Made by a program: the position numbers and the translations under genes | Source: Streptomyces sp. IMTB 2501 | GTDB lineage: Bacteria > Actinomycetota > Actinomycetes > Streptomycetales > Streptomycetaceae | Assembly: GCF_001953885.1 (NCBI RefSeq) | Contig: NZ_MQUS01000029.1 | Location: 64,576-128,575, forward strand | DNA: 64,000 nt | Reading direction: 5' to 3' | Part shown: piece by piece, positions 1-9,100 of the stretch | Layout of the letters: each line of letters starts with the position of its first letter | Position numbering within the stretch: position 1 is the stretch's first letter | The notes under the pieces: model-generated | Database searches by the model: none | Seen by the model: the letters and a program-made list of their open reading frames with translations, nothing else | Told to the model about the DNA's origin: nothing

Positions 1-543
1 CAGGCGGTCGAGCTGGCCACAGACCTGCGGCCCGACGTCGTCGTGATGGACATCCGCATGCCCATGATGGACGGCATCGAAGCCACCCGCGCGATCACCA
101 AAGCCGCCCCGCAGCCGCGCGTGCTCATGCTCACCACCTTCGATGACGACGACAACGTCTACGCTTCACTGCGTGTCGGCGCGAGCGGATTCCTGGTCAA
201 GGACATGGCCCTGGTGGACATCATCGCGGCAATCCGCGTCGTCGCCTCCGGCGACGCCCTGATCGCGCCGAGCGTCACCAGGCGCCTCATCGCAGACTTC
301 GCCACCCGCCCTGATCCCTCCCCACCGAGACGGCAGATCACCGGTATTACCGAACGGGAACGCGAGGTGCTGACCCTGGTCGGGCGCGGCATGTCCAACA
401 GCGAGATCGCCGCCCACCTCTTCATCGGCCCGGCCACCGCCAAAACCCACGTGGCCCGCCTGCTGACCAAGACCGGTGCCCGCGACCGCGTCCAACTCGT
501 CATCGCAGCCTACGAGGCGGGCCTGGTATCACCGACCGGCTGA
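1..543 (+). CDS. NarL/LuxR-family response regulator, 5' end outside the window
   Basis: DNA-binding half of a two-component system; the cognate kinase must lie upstream, outside the window. The frame is open from base 1 and an internal ATG at 43 is not the start, because the residues before it (ending VVVMDIRMP) are already receiver-domain core containing the phosphoacceptor Asp. The conserved receiver Lys sits in SGFLVKDM. The C-terminal helix-turn-helix of LuxR type begins at ITEREREVL and runs through the recognition segment NSEIAAHLFIGPATAKTHV. About 40-45 N-terminal residues are missing compared with the usual 215-225 residue family length. The gene ends with TGA at 541-543 and the next gene is convergent. 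Family assignment is certain; the signal and regulon cannot be told. Confidence 0.93.
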   Translation, partial: QAVELATDLRPDVVVMDIRMPMMDGIEATRAITKAAPQPRVLMLTTFDDDDNVYASLRVGASGFLVKDMALVDIIAAIRVVASGDALIAPSVTRRLIADFATRPDPSPPRRQITGITEREREVLTLVGRGMSNSEIAAHLFIGPATAKTHVARLLTKTGARDRVQLVIAAYEAGLVSPTG

Positions 544-603
544 GCCCACGCCAGCGGGCGCGCCGGGACGGTGAATACCCCGAGAGGAACACCGGGCACA
601 ACG

Positions 604-1785
604 CTACGGCAGCTGGACGGCGACCTCCGGCTCGTCCGGGGAAGGCCCGTCCAGCAGCGGCTCCGGCACGCCCTTCAGCTGCAGGTCGAAGAAGTCCCCA
701 AGGTACGTCCGGGTGATCGCCAGCCCGCGCAGCGGCTCGATCGCCCCCGGCCGGCTGGGCAGGCCCGCCGCCTGGGCGAGCAGCGGCAGGTCGCTGAAGG
801 TGCCGTGTTCGGCGCCGGCGACAGTGAGCCGGCGCTTCCAGCCGTCCAGGTTCTTCCAGGCGTTGTCCCAGCTGGAATCCGTGCCGGGAGCCTCATCGGA
901 CCGGGCGCCGAACAGGAGGAAGGGCCGCCCGTCCAGACCCGTGGCCGGGACCGGCGCGTAGAAGGTGCCGTCCATGTTCGCCCCGGCCTGCACCCGGCGG
1001 TCGACGGCCATGGTCGAGGCGGTGGCGTCACCCCCGATGGAGTGCCCGGCCATGCCGATCCGCCTGCGGTCGATCAGGTGAGCGTAGTGCCAGGCCGGAT
1101 GAGGGGACGTCACCTGGTCGATCACGAAGGAGACGTCCTTCGCCCGGCTCTCGGCGATGGCCGCAGGCCCGCCCGCCGGCGGGCGGTCGCAGATGGCGCA
1201 GGCGAGCGTCCGTCCGTCGGGGAACGTGACGCCGGGAGACTCGTAGGTGTGGTCGATCAAGGCGACGACGTACCCGCGGCTGGCCAGGCCCTCGGCGACA
1301 CTGCTGAACAGCGCCCGCGGGAAACCGAGGCCGGGTGAGAGCAGCACCAGCGGGAACCGGCCGTGCACCGGGCGCGCGTCCGCCCGCGCCCAGGTACGGA
1401 CCGCGCTCAGCGCCTCGGGCGGAATGCCCGAGCCCGGGGCCTTCTCCTGCAGGAACAGCCGGGCCTCCTCAGCGGTCATGTAGGGGGCGGGCACCCCGCT
1501 CCTGAGCCGGGCCGGGTAGTACATCGACACCATCAGCTGCCGCGGTCCCGCCGCCGGCACCCAGGGGTCCTGGCGGCTGTCGTCGACGAGGTGCAGCCTG
1601 TCGCGGCCAACTGCGTACGGGCCGGTCGGGCGGGGCAGTGCTGCCGTGAACCCGCTCGGCGTCGGATGGGCGGAGGCCGGGGCGCCGGACGGCGTGGTGG
1701 CGAAGGCCGGGGCCGCGACGGTGATCGGCAGCGGCAGGGCGAGTGCGAGCACGGCGGTCAGCGCCGCGCGGCGGATACTGGTCAT
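604..1785 (-). CDS. Secreted PAF-acetylhydrolase-like alpha/beta hydrolase
   Basis: A 393-residue secreted esterase. The N-terminus has a Sec signal peptide (two Arg, then an Ala/Leu-rich core, cleavage near AFA). The nucleophile elbow GHSIGG, the preceding SPGLG oxyanion-type motif and a late GAEHGTF histidine motif fit the platelet-activating-factor acetylhydrolase/dienelactone-hydrolase group of lipases, which cleave short ester side chains. I placed the start at ATG 1785, immediately before the signal peptide; an upstream in-frame GTG at 1812 would prepend a non-signal-like stretch and has AGGAG directly abutting it. An AGGAGG lies about 26 nt before the ATG, so neither start is ideal. 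It is transcribed in the same direction as the polyketide cluster but separated by about 500 nt with IS debris, so co-transcription is doubtful. The substrate is unknown. Confidence 0.8.
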   Translation of the reverse strand: MTSIRRAALTAVLALALPLPITVAAPAFATTPSGAPASAHPTPSGFTAALPRPTGPYAVGRDRLHLVDDSRQDPWVPAAGPRQLMVSMYYPARLRSGVPAPYMTAEEARLFLQEKAPGSGIPPEALSAVRTWARADARPVHGRFPLVLLSPGLGFPRALFSSVAEGLASRGYVVALIDHTYESPGVTFPDGRTLACAICDRPPAGGPAAIAESRAKDVSFVIDQVTSPHPAWHYAHLIDRRRIGMAGHSIGGDATASTMAVDRRVQAGANMDGTFYAPVPATGLDGRPFLLFGARSDEAPGTDSSWDNAWKNLDGWKRRLTVAGAEHGTFSDLPLLAQAAGLPSRPGAIEPLRGLAITRTYLGDFFDLQLKGVPEPLLDGPSPDEPEVAVQLP

Positions 1786-2034
1786 GCGCCAGAAACTAGA
1801 TCGCGGGCACACCTCCTGACGTCAGCTCAGGAGTGGACATGCGCCTCCGCTCCCGGGTGGATCCGCCGTCCCCTCGTAGGCGGACCAGAACGCGATGAGC
1901 CAGATTGCGAAACCGGTGAACGTTGCCCGTGAACCGCGTCCGCAGCGCCCCCTCGACATATCGACTCGCGGCCCTACCAGGTCACAAGGCACCCCCATCC
2001 CCAGCGGCCGGCGTGCTTCAACGAGCAGGTCCTC

Positions 2035-2230
2035 TCGTTGCAGGCGCGGCATGTCGGTGCGGGACATCCGCTGCCACCTGGCGGGAATGTACGACATCGA
2101 GGTCTCCGGTTTACCTGGCCGTCGGCGTCGACATGGACGGCCGCAAGGACGTCCTCGGCCTGTGGGTGCGTGACGAGGGCGAAGGAGCCACCACCTGGAT
2201 GACAGCGAGCCGCGGGATGCGGTGCCTCCT
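2035..2230 (+). pseudogene. IS256-family (mutator-type) transposase remnant with internal deletion
   Basis: Two pieces of a Mutator/IS256 transposase lie side by side. The first reads GMSVRDIRCHLAGMYDIEVS. The second, in another frame starting near 2109, reads VYLAVGVDMDGRKDVLGLW and contains the second catalytic-region block of the family. About 35-40 residues that normally lie between them (including the first catalytic Asp) are missing, so a deletion joined them out of frame. No terminal inverted repeats were found. This is a dead element sitting between the esterase and the polyketide cluster, in the otherwise geneless stretch 1813-2279. Confidence 0.75.
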
Positions 2231-2279
2231 GGAGTGTGGTCCGTTCACTGGCGCGTTCGGTGGTCGGCCGACCTGTCCG

Positions 2280-3419
2280 TCACCGCCGTCCGCCGAGAAA
2301 ATCGAGGATGTGACCGAAGACGTCCAGGGCGGCGCCCCGGCCCAGGAACGTGTCCAGGTGGCCGTAACCGGGGATCTCGGTGTAGGACACGTCCAACTGG
2401 GGCTGCCGGTGGGCGAGTACGTCGTGGCAGAGCCGCTGGGAGTCCAGCCACAGCCCGTTCTCGCTGCCGGCGAGCAGCAGCACGGGGGTGTCGATACGGC
2501 CGGCCGCGTCCAGCGCATTGGGCGGCAGGGCACGGTAGCGGTGGTCGGTGTCATGCCAGCGGACCACGCTGCGGGCCAGCTCGATGCGACGCAGGTGGGG
2601 CAGGATCCACAGCGGCGCGGGGCCGAGGAGGTCCGCGAGGCGGTCGTGTGTGGCCTCGGGCAGGTTCTCGTGCACGAAGAGCGAGGCGCCCGTGCCCCAG
2701 GCAGAGTTGTGCAGGATCTGGCAGGTCGGATCCGGGCAGCTCGCCTTTCGTGACGCCAGTGCGAACAGCGGGGTGTACTTCGACCACAGGCCCACCTTGC
2801 GGAAGTCGACCGGGACGTGGTCGATCCGATGCTTCAGCAGCTCCCCCGCCAGCGACATCCGCAGCGATGTCCGGCCGGCGAGCTTAGGGGTCAGGAACAC
2901 GCCCTGGGAGACCACGCCGGCGAGGCCCGGCACCAGTCCCGCCGCCATGCTCAGGGACAGCGTCAGCGAGCCGATGCAGTGGGCGACCACGAACAGCGGG
3001 CGGTCGCCTGTGCACTCGCGGACGTACGAGACGGCCGCGGGGATGTCGTACAGGGCCACGTCGTCGTACGTGTACCTCTGGCCGGTCTCGTTGTACGGCA
3101 GCCGGCAGCTGCCCCGCCAGTCCAGCAGCCAGGGCTCGTAGCCGTCGTCGAGAAGGACGTCGACCAGATTGCGGGTCTCCGGCAGCAGGAACATGTCGGC
3201 GGACGCGGTGTGTCCGTGCAGGAGCAGCACGGCGGGGCGGTCCGCGGCGCCGGTGTGTATCCGGGTCAGGCCGAGCCGGACGCCGTCGTCCGCCCGGAAG
3301 GGGATCTCCTCGACGGAGGCCGGGGCGAGGCGGTGGTGCAGCGGGCGCAGGGCCGCGGTGGTCCTGACTCTGGGCAGCGCCGGCCGGCCGGCGCGGGAGG
3401 TGGTCGTCCTGAAGATCAT
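2280..3419 (-). CDS. Alpha/beta hydrolase, last gene of the FAAL-PKS operon
   Basis: A 379-residue alpha/beta hydrolase. The oxyanion motif is LLLHGHTASADM and the nucleophile elbow region reads VVAHCIGSLTL, so the nucleophile position in G/A-H-x-x-G is Cys rather than Ser; the general-base His is probably in YGHLDTFLG. Cys at this position is known from dienelactone hydrolases and polyhydroxyalkanoate synthases. The start ATG at 3419 overlaps the stop of the thioester-reductase gene by 4 nt (ATGA), so translation is coupled; the frame is open further upstream but that stretch is antisense-like. The best family impression is the hydrolase domain that forms the C-terminus of large GMC-oxidoreductase fusion proteins. 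A role in product release, acyl transfer or proofreading is inferred only from operon position. No signal peptide, so cytoplasmic. Confidence 0.82.
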   Translation of the reverse strand: MIFRTTTSRAGRPALPRVRTTAALRPLHHRLAPASVEEIPFRADDGVRLGLTRIHTGAADRPAVLLLHGHTASADMFLLPETRNLVDVLLDDGYEPWLLDWRGSCRLPYNETGQRYTYDDVALYDIPAAVSYVRECTGDRPLFVVAHCIGSLTLSLSMAAGLVPGLAGVVSQGVFLTPKLAGRTSLRMSLAGELLKHRIDHVPVDFRKVGLWSKYTPLFALASRKASCPDPTCQILHNSAWGTGASLFVHENLPEATHDRLADLLGPAPLWILPHLRRIELARSVVRWHDTDHRYRALPPNALDAAGRIDTPVLLLAGSENGLWLDSQRLCHDVLAHRQPQLDVSYTEIPGYGHLDTFLGRGAALDVFGHILDFLGGRR

Positions 3420-6034
3420 CGGTGGTGCTCCGTGAGGGTCGGGGTACGGCGCAGGTCGAGCAGGTCCGCGGCGGCGCGGGCGAAGGGGCCGAGCAGTCCA
3501 CGGCCCATCTCCAGGCCGAACCAGGCGAGCCAGGTCAGCTTGGCGGCCCGCTTCTCCTGGCTCGTCAGACGCGGGTCGACCTCGATGCCGTCGATCTGGT
3601 CGCGGACGTAGGAGTCCGCAGGCACGACGACCTCGCCCGCCAAGCTCGCCGGTTCGCCCTCGCGGCCGATCCGCACGGTCAGCGCGCGGGTCTGCCGCCA
3701 CAGGTCCCGGCGGGCCCGGGCGTACTTGTGGCCCTCCAGCCACCAGTGGCCGCCGTCGGCGTCGCGCAACCGCAGCCGGTAGCGCAGAAGCTGGTGCCTG
3801 AGCCCGTGCTGCTGCGGGATCCCCTCCTCAGGCCGGATCCAGAGGTCGCCGCGCTCGACGGCCAGCGGCTCGGGATGTACGGCGGTGCAGACGACCTCGC
3901 CGGTCACGTCCACCCGGCGCTCCTTCACCAGCTGGTACATGCTCGCGATGGAGAGGGTGAGCGCCATGGAGCAGGGGCTGTCGGCGGGGGCGCCGACCGG
4001 TCCCACGCTGCCCTCTGTCGTCTCCGAGAACCACAGGTAGGGCTGGTCGTCCTTGTGCGGCAGCCTGGCGAGGCCGTCCCGGGCGAGCCGCTCGAAGGTC
4101 CTGAGCTGGGCCTGCGCGTCGTAGCGGGCCGCGGGCGGCAGCCCGAGAGCGTCGACCAGGGCGGCGGTGCGTGTGCCTCCGGCCGCCGGGCCCCTCAGGG
4201 TCGCCTCGCACAGCTTGAGGGCGGTGGGGCTCTGCAACACCCTGCTCAGGAAGGCCAGTTCGGGGACCGGTTCGGCCTCCAGGCGGGCCAGGGCGTCGGT
4301 GCGCCACTCGTCCCAGTCCTGGACGCGCACGTGCATGCCTCCGAGCGCCATGTCACGGACGACGTCGTCGAGGGTGTTGGGCACACCGGTGAGGTTGTAG
4401 TCGTAGCCCCAGGCGTCGGGCTCGCAGATCGCGGCGACGGCGACGCGGCTCACCCAGTCCACCGGGGCCACGTTCAGGTAGCGGAAGGCGGGTACGGTGC
4501 GCAAGCGGCCGAAGGCCGAGATCAGGCCGCTGCTGAGGTCCTGCGGGTTGTAGGCGCCGGTCTTCGTGTGGCCGCCGATGCCGCCGGGGCGCAGGGCGGT
4601 GACGACCAGGCCGTGGTCGCGGGCACGGCGCAGGGCGACCTCGGCGGCCCACTTCGACTGGTCATAGCCCGAGATGAGCCGGTCGACGTGGGCGAGTGGG
4701 TCGTCCTCGCCCATGGAGGTGATGCCGACCTCGTTGAAGACGGCGATCGAGGAGATGTGGTGCAGCGGCTTGGGCCGGCCGGTGGCCGCGAGTTCGGCGA
4801 GGGTGAGCGCGCCGAGGACGTTGCCCGCCCGCAGCGACTGGTAGCCGCGCAGGAAGTCCACGGCCGCGGCGACGCCGACGACGCTGTCCAGTTCGTGGGC
4901 GAGCGTGTGCCACAGTTCGCCGGACAGGCCGAGCCGTGGCCGCCGGATGTCGCCGGGCAGCACGGTCACCCGGCGCCGCACCTCCGACGACCAGGGCAGC
5001 CGGTAACTCTTCAGCGCCGCGCCGAGCCTGGCGACGGCCGTCTCCTCGTCGGCCGCGCGCACCAGGCAATAGACGTGCGCGTCGCTGTGCCGGAGCAGGT
5101 CGAGCAGCATGTGACTGCCGAGGAAGCCGGTGGCGCCGGTCAGCAGGATCCGGCGGGGCGGCAGTGGCTCGGGCAGGTCGGCGAACGGGAGGCGGTCGGC
5201 GAGGGCCAGATCGGCGAGGACCTGGTCGAGGTCGTCGCGGCGGGCCCTGGCATACCGGTCCTCGCCACTGCTGACACCGGCGCGGAGCGCCGGTGGGGTG
5301 CGTGGAGTCGGGATCGGAAGGGTGCCCGGGGCGAGAGCCGGAAGAGCGCCCGCCGCGGAGAGCGGCAGCGTTCCAGGGACCGGAGCCGCAACATCACCCG
5401 CGCCGGAAACCGGAAGCGTGCCAGAGGCCGGAACCCGGACGGCATCCGCAGCGGGAAGCGCCGGCGTGCCGGGGGCCGAGGCCGGAACAGCGCGCGCAGC
5501 GGAAGGCGGCAATGTGCCAGGGACCGGAACCGCAGCAGCACCCGCACCGGGGGTTGGCAGCGTATCGGCGGCCGGAACCGGCGGAGCGCCCTGGGCGGTG
5601 GGCGCCGGGGTGTCTGGATGCTCGGGCGGCGGGGTGGCCTCGCTCGACGCTTCGCCTCCGGTCGTCTGCAGCCAGCGCCGGGCGAGACTGATCGGACGGG
5701 CGTCGGCGAACACCTCGTCCAGATCGAACTCGATGCCCAGCTCGCCCTCCAGCTCCGCGACGAGCTCCACGGCGTGCACGGACGTGCCCCCCGCGTCGAA
5801 GAAGTCGGCGTCGGGCGGCAGGTGTCCCGCGGGCAGGTAGCGGCCCGCCGCGGCGGCGATGGCCGTGGCCACGCCGTCCACGTCCCGGGGCGGGGCGGGG
5901 GCGGCACCGGAGTCCGCACCGGTGGCGGCCTGCATCACCCTGGCCAGCAGGTCGTCCACGCCGAGCCCGCCGCCACCGCGCTCGATCGCCTCGGCGGTCG
6001 CCCGCTGCCCGGATTCCTCGGTCATGTCACGCAT
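3416..6034 (-). CDS. Carrier protein-thioester reductase fusion with extra C-terminal domain
   Basis: An 872-residue terminal module. A carrier domain (about residues 45-115) has the phosphopantetheine Ser in DAGGTSVHAVEL, a peptidyl-carrier-like version of the motif. A roughly 120-residue Ala/Pro-rich linker with imperfect PGTLP repeats follows. Next comes a thioester-reductase Rossmann domain (about 290-640) with LLTGATGFLGSH for NADPH binding and the catalytic pair in GYDQSKWAAE. Such domains release carrier-bound thioesters as aldehydes or alcohols. The last 180 residues are a separate domain (MALTLSIASMY onward) resembling the beta-rich segment found between the oxidoreductase and hydrolase parts of GMC-oxidoreductase fusions. 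The start ATG 6034 has GAAGGG 5 nt upstream; a second ATG lies at 6025. It is 126 nt downstream of the megasynthase and overlaps the hydrolase by 4 nt. Confidence 0.88.
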   Translation of the reverse strand: MRDMTEESGQRATAEAIERGGGGLGVDDLLARVMQAATGADSGAAPAPPRDVDGVATAIAAAAGRYLPAGHLPPDADFFDAGGTSVHAVELVAELEGELGIEFDLDEVFADARPISLARRWLQTTGGEASSEATPPPEHPDTPAPTAQGAPPVPAADTLPTPGAGAAAVPVPGTLPPSAARAVPASAPGTPALPAADAVRVPASGTLPVSGAGDVAAPVPGTLPLSAAGALPALAPGTLPIPTPRTPPALRAGVSSGEDRYARARRDDLDQVLADLALADRLPFADLPEPLPPRRILLTGATGFLGSHMLLDLLRHSDAHVYCLVRAADEETAVARLGAALKSYRLPWSSEVRRRVTVLPGDIRRPRLGLSGELWHTLAHELDSVVGVAAAVDFLRGYQSLRAGNVLGALTLAELAATGRPKPLHHISSIAVFNEVGITSMGEDDPLAHVDRLISGYDQSKWAAEVALRRARDHGLVVTALRPGGIGGHTKTGAYNPQDLSSGLISAFGRLRTVPAFRYLNVAPVDWVSRVAVAAICEPDAWGYDYNLTGVPNTLDDVVRDMALGGMHVRVQDWDEWRTDALARLEAEPVPELAFLSRVLQSPTALKLCEATLRGPAAGGTRTAALVDALGLPPAARYDAQAQLRTFERLARDGLARLPHKDDQPYLWFSETTEGSVGPVGAPADSPCSMALTLSIASMYQLVKERRVDVTGEVVCTAVHPEPLAVERGDLWIRPEEGIPQQHGLRHQLLRYRLRLRDADGGHWWLEGHKYARARRDLWRQTRALTVRIGREGEPASLAGEVVVPADSYVRDQIDGIEVDPRLTSQEKRAAKLTWLAWFGLEMGRGLLGPFARAAADLLDLRRTPTLTEHHR

Positions 6035-6160
6035 GAGAGCCCTTCACGATGTGCGCGTCCTTTCCCTTGCTTCCGGCAAGGTCCTTGCTTCCGAAGGTCC
6101 TCGGTTCCGACGAAGTCCCTTGCTCCTGAGGAAGTCCTCGCGCGCTGCTGCGGGACGGCC

Positions 6161-9100
6161 TCACTGCTGTTCCCAGGACCGGAACGCCCTGAGGTGGTCT
6201 GGACTGACCACGGCCTCCTGGCGCTCGTCGTCCTGGTCGCCGCCGCCGAGCGCGGCCACCACACGCCGCGCCGGTACGTTGCGCTCCGTGCGCTCCGCCG
6301 TCAGCCGGATCTTCGCGCAACCAAGTTCCTCGGCGCGGTCGGCCAGCCACTGCAACAGGCGTTCCTCGACCCCTCGGCCGAGCGCCCGGCAGCTCATCAG
6401 CCAGCCCAGGACGTCGAGTTGGTCGCCGTCCGCGCGCAGGGCGAGCAGGCCGATCTGGCCGTAGTCGCCGAACCGGTCCCGGGCCGCCGCCGTCCACACC
6501 TCGCCCCGTTGCCGCCACCGGGTGACGTCCCCGCCGTCGGCCGACCGGGGGCGGAGGGTGAACTGGTTGGTGCGGCGGACGAGTTGCTCGGCCCGCTGCA
6601 CGTCCGCCTCGGACAGCGCCCGGATGTCGACCTCCAGGTGCAGCTGCGTGAGGAACTCCTCGAACCCGGCGGTTTCGCGGACGGTCTCCCGCTCCCGCTC
6701 CTGTGCGTAGAACCGGGCCCGCAGCGTGTCCTCGGCGGTCGCCGCCGCGGGGACCAGCGGCCACAACCGGCCCATGAACTCCTCCAGTTCGTCCGCGGAC
6801 GGGCAGGTCACCGACAGCACCTGCGGCAGCGTGGCGCGCACCTTGGCGATCTCGGCGGGGTTGTCGTCCAGGAACAGGAAGCTGTCCAGGCCGAGGTTGA
6901 GCGTGCGCGCGGCCTCGGCCAGGCGGTCCGGCTTCGGTCCCCAGGCGGCCGACAGCACGCTGAAGTGCTCCGCCTTCAGCAGGCTGTCCGGGCTGTCCAG
7001 GACGGCGCGGACCGTGGCCTCGTCGTTGTTGCTGACGAGCGCCAGCAGCGTGCCCGCCTCGCGCCACTGCAGCAGCCTGCGCGCGAGCAGGGCGCGCGGA
7101 CCTGTCAGGTCGACAGCCTCGGGGCCGATCTCGCCGGCGACGCCGCCCCACAAGGTCTCGTCGCCGTCAACCGCGATCACCTTGGGCGCGGGGCGCAGTA
7201 CCGCCCGTACGACCTCGGCGAGCCGCAGCGCCACGGCCGCCTGGAAGGGCGGGGTGAAGGGCAGGTGGGCCAGCCGTTCGGTCCGCTCGTCGAAGCGTTC
7301 CCCGACGGAGTGGTGCCGGGTCCAGTCGTCGGGGGCGAGCACCGCGATGCCGGGCAGGCCGGCCAGGTCGGCGGCGACCTCCCGCTCCCACCGGCTCAGG
7401 CGGTCCTCCGGGCGGGCGGCGGGCAGGAAGCCGACGATCAGCGGCTTGCGGGTGCGTTCGGACAGGGCCTTCAGCGCGGCCGGGTAGGCGGTGCGCAGCT
7501 CGGCGAGCAGCGCGTCGTCGACCGGGCCGAAGCGCTCCAGGTCCACGGCCCGCAGCAGCACCGCACCCACCGCCGTCGCGGGGTCGGTGAAGACGCCCGA
7601 GGGGTCCTGGAGACTCGCGAGCACCTGGTGGTACGGCGCCTCGCTGATCGCCCATCCGCTCCCCTTCTCGGCTCCGTCCTCGACGGCCGCCTCGCACATG
7701 AGCGGGAGGTTGCCGAGGGCGAAGGTGGCGGCGAGGGCCAGCGACCGGCGAGGTACGGGCGCCGCACCGGCGGGGGCTCGGGTTCCGGCGGGAGCCCGGG
7801 TGCCGGCGCGCGTCGGCAGCGCCGGGTCGCCGTCGGCCGTCTCGCCGAGCAACCGCAGGAACTCCTCCCCCAGTTCAGCGGTGGCCTCGGCGTCCAGGAT
7901 GTCCAGGTTGTGGTCGAGCCGGATGCATGCCGCGTCCGGGGTCATGGTGATCATCAGGTCGAGGTCGGAGTAGCCGGTGCCGGCCGGCAGCACCTCCAGC
8001 CGGGTCAGGCGGCGCGAGGACCGTACGTAGTTGAAGTAGACCTCGACGAGCGGTGCGTTCTGCCGGTGCAGGCCCTGCCGGGCCAGGGTGGCCAGGACGT
8101 CGGAGAACATGGCGCCCTTGGTCAGGAGGCGCTGCAGGCGCGCGTCGGTGCGGCGCAGCACCTCGGCGACCGGTTCGCCCGCGCGGGCCTCGGCCGGGAA
8201 CGGCACCGGCACGCCGAAGAAGCCCACCGCGTCGTACGCGTCGGCGTGCATGCGGGTGTCCACGGGCACGGCGAGCACGAACCGCTCCCGCTCCCGCTTC
8301 CTGGCCAGCAGCACCGTCAGGATGCCGAGGCAGAAGGCGGCGGGAGTGACGGCCAGCCTGCTCGCGGCTGCCGCGATCCGTTCCATCAGCCCGTCGGGAA
8401 TCGTCACGGTCACGCTGCCGGCCCGGTACGACCTGGTCGCCGGGCGCGGACGGGCCAGCTCCAGGTCGAGCCGTTCGCTGCCGTGGAAGTACTCGCGCCA
8501 CTCGGCGCCCGCGCCCGCACCGCCCTGCTGGGCCTCGATGAGCAGGGCGACGTCGCGGTTGGTGACGGCGCCCTCGAACAGGGTGCCGGACAGTTCCGCG
8601 TCGATCTCCCCGGCCACGAGCAGCAGCGACTGCAGGTCGCCGACCGTGTGGTGGGCGCCGAACACCAGGATCTGGCCGTGTGCACCGCCGTCCACCAGCT
8701 CGAACCGCCACAGCGGTGTCGTCGCGAGGTCGAACGGCGGCTCCAGCAGCGTGCGCAGCCGCTCGGCGGCGTCGGGCGGGCCTTCGACGGCCGTCCAGCG
8801 CAGCACCGGCTCCGCCGGCTCCCGGTCCACGCGCAGCTGCCGGACGCCTTCGGCGCCGGTGACGATCGCGGTGCGCAGAGCCGCGTGCCGTGCGACGAGC
8901 CGGGTGAGTATGCCGGTGAGCGTCTCGCGGGTGGTCGGCGCGGTCAGCCGGACGGCGAGACCGATGCCGTGTGCCGCATCCGGCATGCCCGGCCGGACGC
9001 TGCGCAGCAGTCGTACGACGTCGCGCGTCGCGGGCCGCAGTTCGGTCTCCGGGACCTCTCCCGCGAGGTCGCCGTGGCCGCCGGAGTCCTCCAGCGCCGC

